A stretch of DNA of 52,137 nt from Spongiibacteraceae bacterium (GTDB taxonomy: Bacteria; Pseudomonadota; Gammaproteobacteria; Pseudomonadales; Dasaniaceae): the NCBI GenBank assembly GCA_028280715.1, contig JANQLG010000049.1, positions 1-52,137 on the forward strand, written 5' to 3'. The position numbers and the translations under genes are program-made. The notes under the pieces are model-generated. The model had not been told where the DNA came from. It saw nothing but the letters and a program-made list of their open reading frames with translations, and ran no database searches. This document shows, piece by piece, positions 8,940 through 18,938 of the stretch (the stretch's first letter is position 1; every line of letters begins with the position of its first letter).

Positions 8940-9347
8940 GTACTTCAAGCCTTATGTGAATTAGTTATTTAGTGAATTCATGCGGTGCAGTTAAGTATAG
9001 GAAAGCATTACAATCTTGACGAATACAGTAGGTTATTTAATTTGCGCAGATTCAAATAAATGGCACTATAACTTTGCAATAAGTGAGTTATTTTTAGTTT
9101 GATCGCTAAATTTAACCATTCACCGCATAATTTGTATGAGGCTAGTATGTTTAATCGCTATATAAATAATTATTTAATAGCTTTTTGCGATTACATGATC
9201 GTTTAACGTTATGGTGGTGTGGATAGTGGAGCTAGATGGTAGAACTGGATAGTAGAGCTGGATAGGATGCACTGATGTGCATGAAAATCATGAAACCAAA
9301 AGGGGTGTGCCTCTTGGTTTCATATTTATAAATTTGAAAATACAGAC
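8940..9347. other. AT-rich intergenic region with two imperfect repeats
   Basis: There is no gene in this stretch between the divergent chemoreceptor start and the mmsA stop. It contains an imperfect direct repeat at 9221-9266 (GGATAGTGGAGCT and GGATAGTAGAGCT, 26 bases apart) and the hairpin annotated separately at 9290-9323. It separates the redox cluster from the catabolic locus. Confidence 0.6.
9290..9323 (-). terminator. Hairpin after mmsA, probable terminator
   Basis: ATGAAACCAA and TTGGTTTCAT form a perfect 10-bp stem around a 14-base loop, 24 bases beyond the mmsA stop in the direction of transcription. The T tract on the minus strand is poor (GATTTT), so termination efficiency is uncertain. 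Confidence 0.55.
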
Positions 9348-10835
9348 TTAATGCGTCGGCATGGCAAACTCAGCACCTAGTTCTGATTGAATCCAGCGTG
9401 CGGTGATTGCTTTGCGCTGCGTATAAAAATGTACGCCTTCCGGACCGTGCATATGGTTGGCTCCAAACAGTGAGCGCTTCCAGCCACCAAAACTATGAAA
9501 GGCCATCGGCACAGGAATGGGTACGTTTATACCGACCATTCCTACTTGAATACATTGGGTGAATTCTCTAGCTATGCCGCCATTATTGGTAAAGATTGAG
9601 GTACCGTTACCGTATTCGTGGGCATTGATCAATTCAACTGCAGTGGCAAAGTCGGGAACTCTGACCACAACTAACACGGGGCCAAAAATTTCCTGTTGAT
9701 AGATGGTCATATCCTGGCTGACCTGATCAAACAGGCAAGGGCCGAGAAAATACCCCTCAGGGTTTTCGTTATTCTTATAACCGCGACCGTCGAGTACCAA
9801 TTTTGCGCCTTCGCTGACGCCGGTATCGACCATGCTTTTTACTTTTGCCAGATGCTCTGCGCTGATTAATGGTCCCATATCTAAACCGGCTTCTACACCA
9901 TTACCAATTTTCAAGTTGCTGGCTTTTTCGGCTAACTTTTCTACTAGTGTATCGGCGATATCACCCACTGCAACGGCGACAGAAATAGCCATGCAGCGTT
10001 CTCCCGCTGAGCCATAGGCTGCGCCGATTAATGCATTCACAGCTGAATCGATATTGGCATCTGGCATGACAACCATATGGTTCTTGGCACCGCCTAAAGC
10101 TTGCACGCGTTTACCATGGGCGCATCCCTGTTGATAGATGTATTCGGCGATGGGTGTAGAACCGACGAAGCTGACTGCGCGAATGTCCGGATGTGCAAGA
10201 ATTCTATCGACTGCGGTTTTGTCACCGTTAACCACGTTAAAAACGCCATCAGGTAAACCGGCTTCTTTTAACCAACTGGCAATTAATTGTGATGCACTGG
10301 GATCTTTTTCTGAAGGCTTTAATACAAATGTATTGCCGCAGGCAATGGCCACTGGCCACATCCACATTGGCACCATCACTGGAAAATTAAAGGGCGTGAT
10401 ACCGGCCACTACGCCTAATGGTTGACTGATACTCCAGGCATCGACATCGCGACCGACTTGATCAGTATGGCTACCTTTAAGCAGCTCTGGAATACCACAA
10501 GCGAATTCGACAACTTCCAGTCCGCGAATAATTTCGCCGCGAGCATCTTCTTTAACTTTACCGTGTTCGCGAGTGACGCAAGCGATCAGTTCATCCATAC
10601 GTTGTTCGAGAATGTATTTAAACTGGAATAAAATTCTGGCGCGATTTAGTGGTGTGACGGCAGCCCAATCGTGGCTGGCATTTTTTGCAGCCTGTACCGC
10701 GTCATCAACTTCGTTATCTGAAGCCAAGGCAACCTGCGCGATGTTTTCGCCGGTCGCAGGATTAAACACTGCCGCCAAACGAGGGTTAGGTTCGTGTTGT
10801 GTGTTGCCGTTTATGTAGTGAGGGATAATTTGCAT
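9348..10835 (-). CDS. mmsA/iolA: CoA-acylating (methyl)malonate-semialdehyde dehydrogenase
   Basis: The 495-residue aldehyde dehydrogenase superfamily protein has the usual MmsA/IolA length. Diagnostic segments are [20 protein letters not shown], the NAD-binding segment [14 protein letters not shown] and the catalytic-cysteine segment [14 protein letters not shown]. The C-terminal region reads [19 protein letters not shown]. It oxidises malonate semialdehyde to acetyl-CoA (last step of inositol breakdown) or methylmalonate semialdehyde to propionyl-CoA (valine breakdown). iolC-iolJ and iolD at the other end of the window favour the inositol role. It lies 50 bases after the GH115-like gene as last gene of the leftward LacI-controlled run. 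Confidence 0.93.
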   Translation of the reverse strand: MQIIPHYINGNTQHEPNPRLAAVFNPATGENIAQVALASDNEVDDAVQAAKNASHDWAAVTPLNRARILFQFKYILEQRMDELIACVTREHGKVKEDARGEIIRGLEVVEFACGIPELLKGSHTDQVGRDVDAWSISQPLGVVAGITPFNFPVMVPMWMWPVAIACGNTFVLKPSEKDPSASQLIASWLKEAGLPDGVFNVVNGDKTAVDRILAHPDIRAVSFVGSTPIAEYIYQQGCAHGKRVQALGGAKNHMVVMPDANIDSAVNALIGAAYGSAGERCMAISVAVAVGDIADTLVEKLAEKASNLKIGNGVEAGLDMGPLISAEHLAKVKSMVDTGVSEGAKLVLDGRGYKNNENPEGYFLGPCLFDQVSQDMTIYQQEIFGPVLVVVRVPDFATAVELINAHEYGNGTSIFTNNGGIAREFTQCIQVGMVGINVPIPVPMAFHSFGGWKRSLFGANHMHGPEGVHFYTQRKAITARWIQSELGAEFAMPTH

Positions 10836-10885
10836 AGCGATTCCAATAGATGATACTGAGTATTCAATTTGATCAATAATAAAAC

Positions 10886-12997
10886 TTACGGCTTGACGGT
10901 TGTTGGCCAGCCGTTATTCAAATGATCTTCAATATTTTGTAGATCTGCTTCGTTGGGAAAACCATTGTTGGGTCTGCGTTTTTCTGGCGCATACCAGCCG
11001 GCCCAGCGCTCATTTAAATCACCCTGTTGACGACGGTTGTGTAAGGTGGCCAAGTGCGTTTTTGCCGTTGCGATGATTGATTTGGCTTCACTCAATAATT
11101 CCTGATCAGCAGTTTTAGCGTATTGTTGTTTTAGCTGCACTAATCGATGCAGATCATGGTTGTAATTCAGTAAGTCCTGATACAATTTAATCGGCAGATA
11201 AATATGGTCATGATAAAAGTGTGTGCTGTCTTGAATTTTGGCACGGCCACTTTCAGCGGCAGCAGCGGCATCTTCTAACAATGTCATACGGCGACGAACG
11301 GGCTCGATAATCGCTTCAATATCGTTAAAGCTAACAGGTATCGGTGTGCGGTCGGGGCGTTGGATAGGTTGATCCATTAAAAATGCAACAGACATTTTAA
11401 TTTCCCAGAGATGTTGCACGTAACCGACATTGTCAAATTGTGCATCGTGTAAGCGAGTGAGGGCCATAACCGTATCGTCAACAACGGAGATGTTGTTAAC
11501 TTCTGGGCTAGTATTAACTTCTGGATTGGAGTTAACTGCCGAGCTGGCAAAATAACGCGTTATCCAATCACGATAAAATTGTTGGCCGTCAAAATCTTCA
11601 GGAGACTGTGCAACCAAACTAAAAGCTTCCAGGTTGATCACAAATAATCGAAAGGTTTGACCGTTCACCATTAAGTAATGATCACCATTAAACCGTTCAA
11701 AAAAATCGGTCATCACTTGTTGGATTTTTTCAGGGTAGGGGTCGTGAACATCGTGGTTAAGCCAAAACCCGGCGTGCATGTAACTGCCAAATTTAAAGCC
11801 GTCGGTGCTTTCCGGTTCTAGTCGGAAGTCACCCCAGCCGTCGTCAGGCCAGGCAATAATGAAATTCTCTGGTGGTCTAAAACCTTCGTTATAGAGTTCC
11901 ATGCCATCGTCATAACACACACAGACTCGGACTGAATCTGGTTTATATTGATTCAATACATTATTGAGTTCGGCATAAACTTCATTGAATACTTGGACGC
12001 GATCTTCTTCACAACTGCTTCTATAAGGCCAGTCTAAAACTTGATTTCGTGGCCTTAAGGTAAAAATGTCGGCATCTTTGATGGGGGTTTCTGTTAAATA
12101 ATAAGTCCAGGTATCAATCCATTTTTGTTTGTGTTCGCGCCAACAATTGGATTCTTCCATGGTGATGGATTTAAAGGGGCGGCCCATCATCATGTCAATT
12201 TGAATATGCATGCCTTTTTGCTTGGCGTAATCGATCATTTTTTCCAGCAAAGGCATATTAAATTCATAATCGGGACGAATAGCTTTGTAGCCGGGGCGGG
12301 TATAAAACTCGACGCGACCCAGCATGTCGAAAAACTCGATGCCGTTGTAGCGTAACCGAACCAGTGAATCGATCATCTGGGTGTAGTTTTCCCAATCGTA
12401 TTCCAGATAGGGTTTCTTCATATTAGCGAGTTCGTCGACATCGTTTTCGAAGTACACTAAATAGGGTACTTGTGGTGGTTCGATAGTGCGCGCTTCAAAG
12501 TTATAGACATCCAGTTCGGGGTTAATGATTGGCTCAATGCCTGTCCAATAAGTGAGTGGATCTACGCCTAAAATATCGCGGCTATAGTCATAAGTTGCAT
12601 ATTGAGTGCCCTGAACATCGGAACCGGCTAATATGGCAATAGTTTTATTATCAAAAACAGTTTTCGCCCATATGCCGCCTCTTGATCCGGGCAAATCAGC
12701 GCTAAGTGTTAATTGCTGATTATTGACTAACGAATCAATCAAAGCGTGCTGCCCTACGGTACCGACAACAATGATTTTTTCAGTGTTCGGTAGTGTGCCT
12801 GTCCAGGATTCAACGGCAACGGATTGCTTGCCAATTTTTATCAAATCATTTTTTAAATCATTAGCGGTGATATGGTCAGTGATGTGCTCTTCTTCGCTAA
12901 TGATAATAGTAATGCCACTGCTACTGTCTGATGTATTACTGCAACCAGAAAGGAATTGAAGAAAAACAATAAAGACTAATAAAAGATATTTGGACAC
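10886..12997 (-). CDS. GH115-like glycoside hydrolase lipoprotein (candidate alpha-glucuronidase)
   Basis: The 703-residue lipoprotein has lipobox FLSGC near residue 19. The segment [27 protein letters not shown] resembles the N-terminal domain shared by GH67/GH115 enzymes. The segment [20 protein letters not shown], then WGDFR and [18 protein letters not shown], resembles the GH115 catalytic region (VPDDVTLLWCDDNWG-like). The central part diverges and the protein is shorter than many GH115 enzymes. GH115 members release alpha-glucuronic acid from xylan or arabinogalactan. The start is GTG at 12997, with GAGAG nine bases upstream. Divergent uxaC and uxuB support glucuronate release. The family call is from remembered motifs; another alpha/beta-barrel hydrolase is possible. 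Confidence 0.62.
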   Translation of the reverse strand: MSKYLLLVFIVFLQFLSGCSNTSDSSSGITIIISEEEHITDHITANDLKNDLIKIGKQSVAVESWTGTLPNTEKIIVVGTVGQHALIDSLVNNQQLTLSADLPGSRGGIWAKTVFDNKTIAILAGSDVQGTQYATYDYSRDILGVDPLTYWTGIEPIINPELDVYNFEARTIEPPQVPYLVYFENDVDELANMKKPYLEYDWENYTQMIDSLVRLRYNGIEFFDMLGRVEFYTRPGYKAIRPDYEFNMPLLEKMIDYAKQKGMHIQIDMMMGRPFKSITMEESNCWREHKQKWIDTWTYYLTETPIKDADIFTLRPRNQVLDWPYRSSCEEDRVQVFNEVYAELNNVLNQYKPDSVRVCVCYDDGMELYNEGFRPPENFIIAWPDDGWGDFRLEPESTDGFKFGSYMHAGFWLNHDVHDPYPEKIQQVMTDFFERFNGDHYLMVNGQTFRLFVINLEAFSLVAQSPEDFDGQQFYRDWITRYFASSAVNSNPEVNTSPEVNNISVVDDTVMALTRLHDAQFDNVGYVQHLWEIKMSVAFLMDQPIQRPDRTPIPVSFNDIEAIIEPVRRRMTLLEDAAAAAESGRAKIQDSTHFYHDHIYLPIKLYQDLLNYNHDLHRLVQLKQQYAKTADQELLSEAKSIIATAKTHLATLHNRRQQGDLNERWAGWYAPEKRRPNNGFPNEADLQNIEDHLNNGWPTTVKP

Positions 12998-13035
12998 GGC
13001 ATTAACTCTCTAGATAATTTCGTTATAGACACACA

Positions 13036-14070
13036 TTAAATAGTATTGCTGGATTCTCTAATAATGAGTTGGCAATCCATCGTTACTTTTTTGTTAGTTT
13101 CAGTTTTATTAGTTTCAGCACTGCCAGCATTTCTATGATTGAATTGATCAATCAACATGGCTGCTGCGGTATGGCCAATATCGCCAAAGGGTTGGCTTGC
13201 CGTCGTTAAGCGAGGCCAGAGTTGTTGTGAAAAGGGTGTATCATCAAAACCAACCAGTGATATTTGTTCAGGAATTTTAATGCCGTGGTTGTGTATTTCG
13301 TACAGCACACCACATGCCATATCATCGTTACCCGCAAAAATTGCAGTGGGTCTGTTATCCCGTTCCAGCAATTCAACCGCGGCAGAACGGCCTGATACAT
13401 AACTGTTCATACCCTGTGCGATCAAAGATTCGTCAATATCAAGATGATGTTTTTGCATCGCTTCACGAAAGCCCTGTTCCCGTTGCAGACTGGATGCGAG
13501 ATCAGGATGGCCTTTGATATAAGCAATCCGTTTGTGTCCCAAGCTGATCAGGTACTCGGTTAGATCAAAGGCAGAGCGTTGATTGCTTATGCTAACGGTT
13601 AGACCGTGATCGGTGTCCTTGGGGTTGATACAGACGTAATTAATATTTCGTCGTTTCAGCATGTCGATTAACGGCTGCTGGTCACAGACGGGCGAGGGGA
13701 GAATAATGCCGTCTACTAACGTACTGGTGATCATGTGCTCGATATCTGCAACCAGGTCTGGCGATTTATAGCTGCATTCATGTAGGAATAATCCCATTCC
13801 TCTCGAATGACATGCAGCCAAGATGCCCTCTTGTAAATGCATTAAAAAGCTATGACTTGGGTTGTCGTATACCAATGCTATTAAATAGGAGCGTTTGTGG
13901 GCGAGGGCCAGCCCTATGGGGCTGCGTTTAAAATTGAGTGCTTCAATGGCCGCAAGTACTTTATCGCGCGTAGCCGGGCGCACATTGGGCTCGGAATTTA
14001 ACACACGGGAGACAGTTTTCTTGGATACCCCTGCGTGTTCTGCTACATCGACAATGGTTGCTTTAGTCAT
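13036..14070 (-). CDS. LacI family transcriptional regulator
   Basis: The 344-residue protein has a typical LacI helix-turn-helix (TIVDVAEHAGVSKKTVSRVL, residues 4-23) and a hinge helix. The periplasmic-binding-protein-like sensor domain follows (LIALVYDNPSHSFLMHLQEG, AIFAGNDDMACGVLYEIH, ISLVGFDDTPFSQQLWPRLT). It sits between the HAD gene and the GH115-like gene in the leftward run. The upstream bidirectional promoter carries TTGACACCGGTGTCAA, a LacI-type palindrome with central CG, so autoregulation is likely. The same operator precedes the GPH transporter and the TonB receptor. The effector is probably a hexuronate-pathway intermediate or a glycoside of the substrate. Confidence 0.93.
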   Translation of the reverse strand: MTKATIVDVAEHAGVSKKTVSRVLNSEPNVRPATRDKVLAAIEALNFKRSPIGLALAHKRSYLIALVYDNPSHSFLMHLQEGILAACHSRGMGLFLHECSYKSPDLVADIEHMITSTLVDGIILPSPVCDQQPLIDMLKRRNINYVCINPKDTDHGLTVSISNQRSAFDLTEYLISLGHKRIAYIKGHPDLASSLQREQGFREAMQKHHLDIDESLIAQGMNSYVSGRSAAVELLERDNRPTAIFAGNDDMACGVLYEIHNHGIKIPEQISLVGFDDTPFSQQLWPRLTTASQPFGDIGHTAAAMLIDQFNHRNAGSAETNKTETNKKVTMDCQLIIRESSNTI

Positions 14071-14138
14071 CAGTCTATTTCTTTAATCTGGATTGAAAAA
14101 AGGCAAAAAACATTTTTGCTTCTTTGCGTATTATTGTT

Positions 14139-14840
14139 TCAACCAGTGATTGCTAAGCTGTTAATTATTAATTGCTGCAGTTCTGTCATATCTTTAATCA
14201 AGATTGTGCCAGTGTTAAAGGGGCTGGATTTGCCCGTTGCAACAACACCAATAAACGGCATGCCATTTTCAAGCGCAGCATCCTGGTCGACCTTGCCATC
14301 ACCTATCATTAAACAGTTTTTAGCTGTCAGGTCATGACGCTGCAGAATATTAGCAATATTTTTTTCTTTACGCGTCGGTGTGCCGCGAATTTCAGTAAAA
14401 TGATTGGTTAAACCACGCGCAGTGATGATGTCCTGTAATTCTTTTTCTGGTGTACCTGAGACCACAAAAGTTTTTAGTATCTGAGGCAATGAATTCAAGA
14501 GTTGATAACTGCCATTAATCGCTTCGCAGTTAATCACTGCCTGCATCGATCGTTCTTTAAATTGCGCTGACAGTTGGTCAATTTCTTCTGTAGTGACTGG
14601 CTGTTGTAGTACATGCTGGAATATATGAAGCAATTTTTCCTGGCGCGAGCGCCCTGTGTATCGATAGAAAATATCAGCAATTTGTTGCTGCATGGTTTCC
14701 GGCTGATCGACAAATAGCGACATAAATGCCTGGGCTTTAATATCCACTGAATCGACGAGCACACCGTCAAAATCAAAGAATATTGCGGATAATCCGCTGC
14801 CAGTTAACTTGTCCAGATCTGTAAATCCAACGTTGTTCAT
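14139..14840 (-). CDS. HAD family hydrolase (phosphatase or phosphomutase type)
   Basis: The 233-residue protein has the HAD nucleophile motif DFDGV at residues 23-27, a helical cap, motif II VVSGTP, and the later Lys and acidic motifs (RKEKN and CLMIGDGKVDQDAALENG). This cap type occurs in phosphoglycolate-phosphatase and beta-phosphoglucomutase-like enzymes. It is the first gene leftward from the palindromic promoter, upstream of lacI, the GH115-like gene and mmsA. The substrate is unknown. Dephosphorylation of a sugar- or inositol-phosphate would suit the locus, but that is inference from context. Confidence 0.82.
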   Translation of the reverse strand: MNNVGFTDLDKLTGSGLSAIFFDFDGVLVDSVDIKAQAFMSLFVDQPETMQQQIADIFYRYTGRSRQEKLLHIFQHVLQQPVTTEEIDQLSAQFKERSMQAVINCEAINGSYQLLNSLPQILKTFVVSGTPEKELQDIITARGLTNHFTEIRGTPTRKEKNIANILQRHDLTAKNCLMIGDGKVDQDAALENGMPFIGVVATGKSSPFNTGTILIKDMTELQQLIINSLAITG

Positions 14841-14968
14841 GATGTGCTCGACGTAAATAGCCCGCGAATATATTTAAAATTCCTAGTGCATTTAAGCTCT
14901 TAGGAGAGCTGTTTGACTCTTATGAGTGCTTTATAGGTATTGTTTCTGGGACAACTCTCGATATTATT

Positions 14969-15020
14969 AGTGATTTATACTGCCAATTGACACCGGTGTC
15001 AATTGGCAGTATAAATCACT
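14969..15020. promoter_or_regulatory. Perfect 52-bp palindrome: mirror-image divergent promoters on one LacI-type operator
   Basis: The two 26-base arms are exact reverse complements. The centre is TTGACACCGGTGTCAA (14987-15002). On the plus strand TTGACA (14987-14992), a 17-base spacer and TATAAA (15010-15015) make a near-consensus promoter for uxaC. By symmetry the minus strand has the same arrangement (-35 at 15002-14997, -10 at 14979-14974), driving the HAD-lacI-GH115-mmsA run. Both -35 boxes lie within the operator and overlap across its centre, so one bound repressor would block both directions. Confidence 0.9.
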
Positions 15021-15028
15021 TTATTGAT

Positions 15029-15064
15029 GGTTTCAGGCGTTAGTCAGGTCTATTCACTGAAACC
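15029..15064 (+). other. Inverted repeat in the uxaC leader
   Basis: GGTTTCAG (15029-15036) and CTGAAACC (15057-15064) can pair in the predicted 5' leader of uxaC, with a 20-base loop. The repeat sits between the predicted transcription start near 15022 and the start codon at 15094. It may stabilise the leader or bind a regulator. Confidence 0.35.
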
Positions 15065-15093
15065 GTGTTTTTAAGATAAAGGCAGAATAAAAA

Positions 15094-16509
15094 ATGTCAC
15101 AAGCCCTAACACTACGTCCCGACAGGTTATTTTCATCTGATACCACGCAAAGAGCCATTGCGCAGCGGCTATTTCAGCATGTTGAAACGCTGCCGATTAT
15201 CAGCCCTCATGGCCATACGGATCCGCGATGGTTTGCTTATGATGAAAACTTTGCCAACCCCACGGATTTACTGATTCAACCGGACCATTATGTGTACCGA
15301 ATGCTGTATAGCCAGGGAATAACACTGGATGAGCTGGGTATTCCTCGCAGTGATGGCAGTGTTGCGGATGTTGACCCCCGTGAAGTGTGGCGCTTGTTTG
15401 CCAATCACTACCATCTGTTTAGAGGTACGCCATCGGCTTATTGGTTGAATTATGTGTTCAGCAGGGTATTTGAAATAGATGTGCGGTTAAGCGGTGATAC
15501 TGCCGACGTTTACTATGACACCATTAATAATGCGTTAGCCACTGATGCCTTCAAGCCGCGGGCATTGTTCGAGCGCTATAACATTGAATTGCTGGCGACT
15601 ACAGAATCTCCTCTCGATGAATTAGAACATCATCAGGCGATTCTCGATTCAGGTTGGTCTGGCAGGGTGATTACTGCCTTTCGGCCCGACCCAGTCATTG
15701 ATCCAGATTTTGAAGGCTTCATTGATAATCTAAAGAGCCTTGGTGAGATTACCGGTTTAGATTGCCTGAACTATACGCAATACCTGCAGGCGCTGCGCCA
15801 GCGTAGAGCCTATTTTGCCAAAATGGGTGCTACTTCAACGGATCACGGACATCCTACGGCACGAACGGCTGACTTAAGCACTCTCGAAGCGGAACAATTG
15901 TTCAACACCGTGACGTCGGGTGCTTTTTCCAAAGAAGATGCGGAATTATTCCGTGCTCATATGTTGATGGAAATGGCGGGGATGTCATTGGAAGATGGTT
16001 TGGTGATGCAAATCCATCCGGGTGCTTTCCGCAATCATAATGCGAGAGTGTTTGAACATTATGGGCGGGATAAGGGAGCAGATATTCCTTCGGCTACAGA
16101 TTATGTATCGGATCTTAAGCCACTATTGGATCGTTACGGCAATGAACCGAATTTAAATATTATTCTCTTTACGTTGGATGAAACCAGTTACAGTCGTGAA
16201 CTGGGACCGCTGGCGGGACATTATCCTGTGTTAAAACTTGGGCCGTCCTGGTGGTTTCACGATAGCCCGGAAGGTATGTTGCGTTTTCGTCGTTCAACCC
16301 ATGAAGTGGCTGGATTTTATAACATGGTTGGTTTTAATGATGACACGCGGGCATTTTTATCGATCCCTGCGCGCCATGATATGGCTCGTCGTATGGATTG
16401 CGTGCATCTCGCCGAGTTGGTTGCCACCCATCGCCTGGAGGAAGATGAAGCGGCGGAGTTGGCAGTAGATTTAGCCTATAACTTTGCTAAGCAAGCGTAC
16501 AAACTTTAG
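15094..16509 (+). CDS. uxaC: Glucuronate/galacturonate isomerase
   Basis: The 471-residue protein equals the usual UxaC length (about 470). Family segments are PIISPHGHTDPRWFAYDE with metal-ligand histidines, LFRGTPSAYWLNYVFSRVF, LEDGLVMQIHPGAFRNHN and KLGPSWWFHDSPEGMLRFRR, then GFYNMVGFNDDTRAFLSIPARHD. It converts D-glucuronate to D-fructuronate and D-galacturonate to D-tagaturonate in the cytoplasm. It is the first rightward gene from the palindromic LacI-type promoter and is followed by uxuB (57-base gap) and a thuA-like gene. Confidence 0.97.
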   Translation: MSQALTLRPDRLFSSDTTQRAIAQRLFQHVETLPIISPHGHTDPRWFAYDENFANPTDLLIQPDHYVYRMLYSQGITLDELGIPRSDGSVADVDPREVWRLFANHYHLFRGTPSAYWLNYVFSRVFEIDVRLSGDTADVYYDTINNALATDAFKPRALFERYNIELLATTESPLDELEHHQAILDSGWSGRVITAFRPDPVIDPDFEGFIDNLKSLGEITGLDCLNYTQYLQALRQRRAYFAKMGATSTDHGHPTARTADLSTLEAEQLFNTVTSGAFSKEDAELFRAHMLMEMAGMSLEDGLVMQIHPGAFRNHNARVFEHYGRDKGADIPSATDYVSDLKPLLDRYGNEPNLNIILFTLDETSYSRELGPLAGHYPVLKLGPSWWFHDSPEGMLRFRRSTHEVAGFYNMVGFNDDTRAFLSIPARHDMARRMDCVHLAELVATHRLEEDEAAELAVDLAYNFAKQAYKL

Positions 16510-16566
16510 TGCATAACAATAAGTATTTTTCGACAATGTTCAAGGGTAAATGTTCAGAGGTAATAG

Positions 16567-18099
16567 TTGACTAGTCAAGTGGATACATTAGAGCGTTTGC
16601 ATGAAGGACTTGTGTCTCGGCTTGCTTCCTCATCAGCGGCTTCACCGATCAGTGATGTGCGTTATGATCGTAAGTCTCGTGGCTACGGTATTGTTCATTT
16701 AGGTATTGGTGCCTTTCACCGTGCTCATCAAGCCGTGTATACCGATGATATATTGGCGAAGGAAGGCGGAGACTGGAAAATACTGGCAGTATCGCTGCGC
16801 AGTGCAGGTGTTAGAGATCAGTTACAATCACAAGATTGCCTGTATACCGTAGTGGAAATGGACAAAACGGAAACCGCCTATCGTATCATTGGTTCAGTAG
16901 GTGATGTGCTGGTCGCTCCAGAGAGCCCACAAGCAGTGATCGATGCCATGATTGATCAAAACTGCCGAATTATTTCGTTAACGATTACTGAGAAAGGGTA
17001 TTGTCATGATCCTGCCACTGGCAGATTGAATCAGCAACATCCCGATATTGTTCACGATCTCGCTAACCCCAAACAACCTAAGAGTGCGATTGGTTTTATT
17101 GTTGAGGCAATACGCTGTCGTCGTGAGCAGGGTTTACCGGTCGCAACGGTGATGTGTTGTGATAACCTGCCGAACAATGGTGCCACTCTGAAGCAGATTA
17201 TATTGGACTATGCTTCATTAATTGACGAACAGTTAGCACAATGGATTGATCAGCAAGTGCCTTTCCCCAATACCATGGTTGACCGTATTGTGCCTGCTAC
17301 ACAGGAAGAAGACATCCAGCAGTTGCAGCAGACTTACGGTTATAACGATTTAGGTATGGTGAAAACAGAGCGTTTCACTCAGTGGGTTATTGAAGATAAC
17401 TTCGCTTCAGGTCGTCCAAACTGGGAAGCGGTTGGCGCGATGTTGGTGGACGATGTTGAGCCCTTTGAATTAGCTAAATTGCGATTGCTTAACGGTACGC
17501 ATTCATCATTAGCCTATCTTGGATTTTTAGCGGGTTATGAGTATGTGCATCAGGTAGTTGCTGATAAAGACTTTTTAAAATTCTTACGGCAATTGATGTT
17601 GGAAGAAATTGCTCCAACCTTACAAGCACCAGCGGGAATGGATTTAACCGCTTATGCAGACAGTTTATTAGAACGCTTTGCCAATCCTGGCCTAAACCAC
17701 AAGACCTACCAGATTGCGATGGATGGTTCGCAAAAATTACCGCAACGTTTGTTAGGCACCTTGCGTGATCGTTTGGCTGCCGAACAAAGCATTGACTATC
17801 TGTCATTGGCCATTGCCGGTTGGATGCGTTACGTCATGGCCTTTGATGAGAAGGGCGATGATATCCCTGTTCAAGACCCGATGGCTGAGGTATTAAAAAC
17901 TGTTGAGCAAGATAGCTATGATACGGAAGAGAAATTGCTCGATATTCATAAGCTGGTTGATGGCTACTTAAGCATGAGTGAAATATTCGGCAGTGACTTA
18001 TTAGCTAACACTCATTTCAAAGAACGAGTAAGCTATTGGTTAGGCCATATACTGGCTAACGGTGTGGCCATTACACTGAAGATTTTTTTAACCCGCTAA
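16567..18099 (+). CDS. uxuB: D-mannonate oxidoreductase (fructuronate reductase)
   Basis: The 510-residue long-chain polyol dehydrogenase is related to mannitol 2-dehydrogenase. Diagnostic segments are GYGIVHLGIGAFHRAHQAVY (NAD binding), VMCCDNLPNNGATLKQII, PNTMVDRIVPAT and RLLNGTHSSLAYLGFLAG, the last around the catalytic Lys/Asn/His set. It reduces D-fructuronate to D-mannonate; ManD is encoded at 39537. The family also contains mannitol dehydrogenases, but uxaC upstream settles the role. The start is TTG at 16567, supported by AGAGG seven bases upstream. Confidence 0.9.
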   Translation: MTSQVDTLERLHEGLVSRLASSSAASPISDVRYDRKSRGYGIVHLGIGAFHRAHQAVYTDDILAKEGGDWKILAVSLRSAGVRDQLQSQDCLYTVVEMDKTETAYRIIGSVGDVLVAPESPQAVIDAMIDQNCRIISLTITEKGYCHDPATGRLNQQHPDIVHDLANPKQPKSAIGFIVEAIRCRREQGLPVATVMCCDNLPNNGATLKQIILDYASLIDEQLAQWIDQQVPFPNTMVDRIVPATQEEDIQQLQQTYGYNDLGMVKTERFTQWVIEDNFASGRPNWEAVGAMLVDDVEPFELAKLRLLNGTHSSLAYLGFLAGYEYVHQVVADKDFLKFLRQLMLEEIAPTLQAPAGMDLTAYADSLLERFANPGLNHKTYQIAMDGSQKLPQRLLGTLRDRLAAEQSIDYLSLAIAGWMRYVMAFDEKGDDIPVQDPMAEVLKTVEQDSYDTEEKLLDIHKLVDGYLSMSEIFGSDLLANTHFKERVSYWLGHILANGVAITLKIFLTR

Positions 18100-18128
18100 G
18101 TTATTGTCTGGGATATGAGTCACGAGCT

Positions 18129-18911
18129 ATGAGCATTAATGTCACAGTCTGGAATGAATGTCGTCATGAAAAAGAAGATGAAATCGTCAGGCAGATTTAT
18201 CCAGAAACGATTGGTGGTTGTATCGTAGAGGGTTTGAAGCCATACGATTTTAATGTAACGCTTAAAACATTGGATGATGATCAACAGGGCTTAACTAAAG
18301 AACTACTCGACAATACTGATGTGTTAGTGTGGTGGGGCCATCGCTATCATGGTGAAGTGGCTGATGAGCGTGTAGATTACATTCAACAACGAGTTCTAGA
18401 TGGTATGGGCTTGGTGGTTCTGCACTCAGGCCATCACGCCAAAATATTTAAACGCCTAATGGGTACCAGCTGTAATTTAGCCTGGCGTGAAGCCGATGAT
18501 GGTGAGCGGGAACGTCTGTGGGTTATTCAGCCATCACATCCTATTGCCGCTGGTATTCCTCCTTATTTAGAACTTCCTAAATCAGAAATGTACGGCGAAC
18601 CCTTTGATATACCAGAGCCCGATGAACTGGTATTCACCTCCTGGTATCAAGGCGGAGAAGTGCTGCGCAGTGGCTGTTGTTTTAAGCGGGGCAGGGGAAA
18701 AATCTTTTTCTTCGGTCCTGGGCATGAAACCTTTCCCATCTATCGTGATGAGCACATCATGCGGGTGATTGCCAATGGCATTGCCTATGTCAATCAGGCC
18801 CACACCGATGGTTGGTGTTTGCAAAATTGGGGGCGGCCAGAGCCTGCAGAAAACGCCGCACCGCGACAAACCAAATTCAAAAAACCTCGCAGGCGTAGTA
18901 AGCCTGGTTGA
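18129..18911 (+). CDS. ThuA-like domain protein
   Basis: The 260-residue protein resembles ThuA (glutamine-amidotransferase-like fold). Segments are VTVWNECRHEKEDE, LLDNTDVLVWWGHRYHGEVA, GLVVLHSGHHAKIFKRLMG and KIFFFGPGHETFPIYRDEHI. A basic tail (KFKKPRRRSKPG) ends the protein. ThuA is known from trehalose/sucrose use in rhizobia with the ThuB dehydrogenase, where 3-keto sugars are intermediates; the exact activity of most members is unknown. It is third in the LacI-controlled uxaC run and convergent with a Gfo/Idh/MocA oxidoreductase of the ThuB superfamily. Confidence 0.85.
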   Translation: MSINVTVWNECRHEKEDEIVRQIYPETIGGCIVEGLKPYDFNVTLKTLDDDQQGLTKELLDNTDVLVWWGHRYHGEVADERVDYIQQRVLDGMGLVVLHSGHHAKIFKRLMGTSCNLAWREADDGERERLWVIQPSHPIAAGIPPYLELPKSEMYGEPFDIPEPDELVFTSWYQGGEVLRSGCCFKRGRGKIFFFGPGHETFPIYRDEHIMRVIANGIAYVNQAHTDGWCLQNWGRPEPAENAAPRQTKFKKPRRRSKPG

Positions 18912-18938
18912 TTTATGAACTGACGCCCCCAGTGAGAT

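Noticed and set aside
9221-9266. Imperfect GGATAGT-GAGCT repeats as a CRISPR or iteron array
   Set aside because: Only two degenerate copies exist, with no regular spacers.
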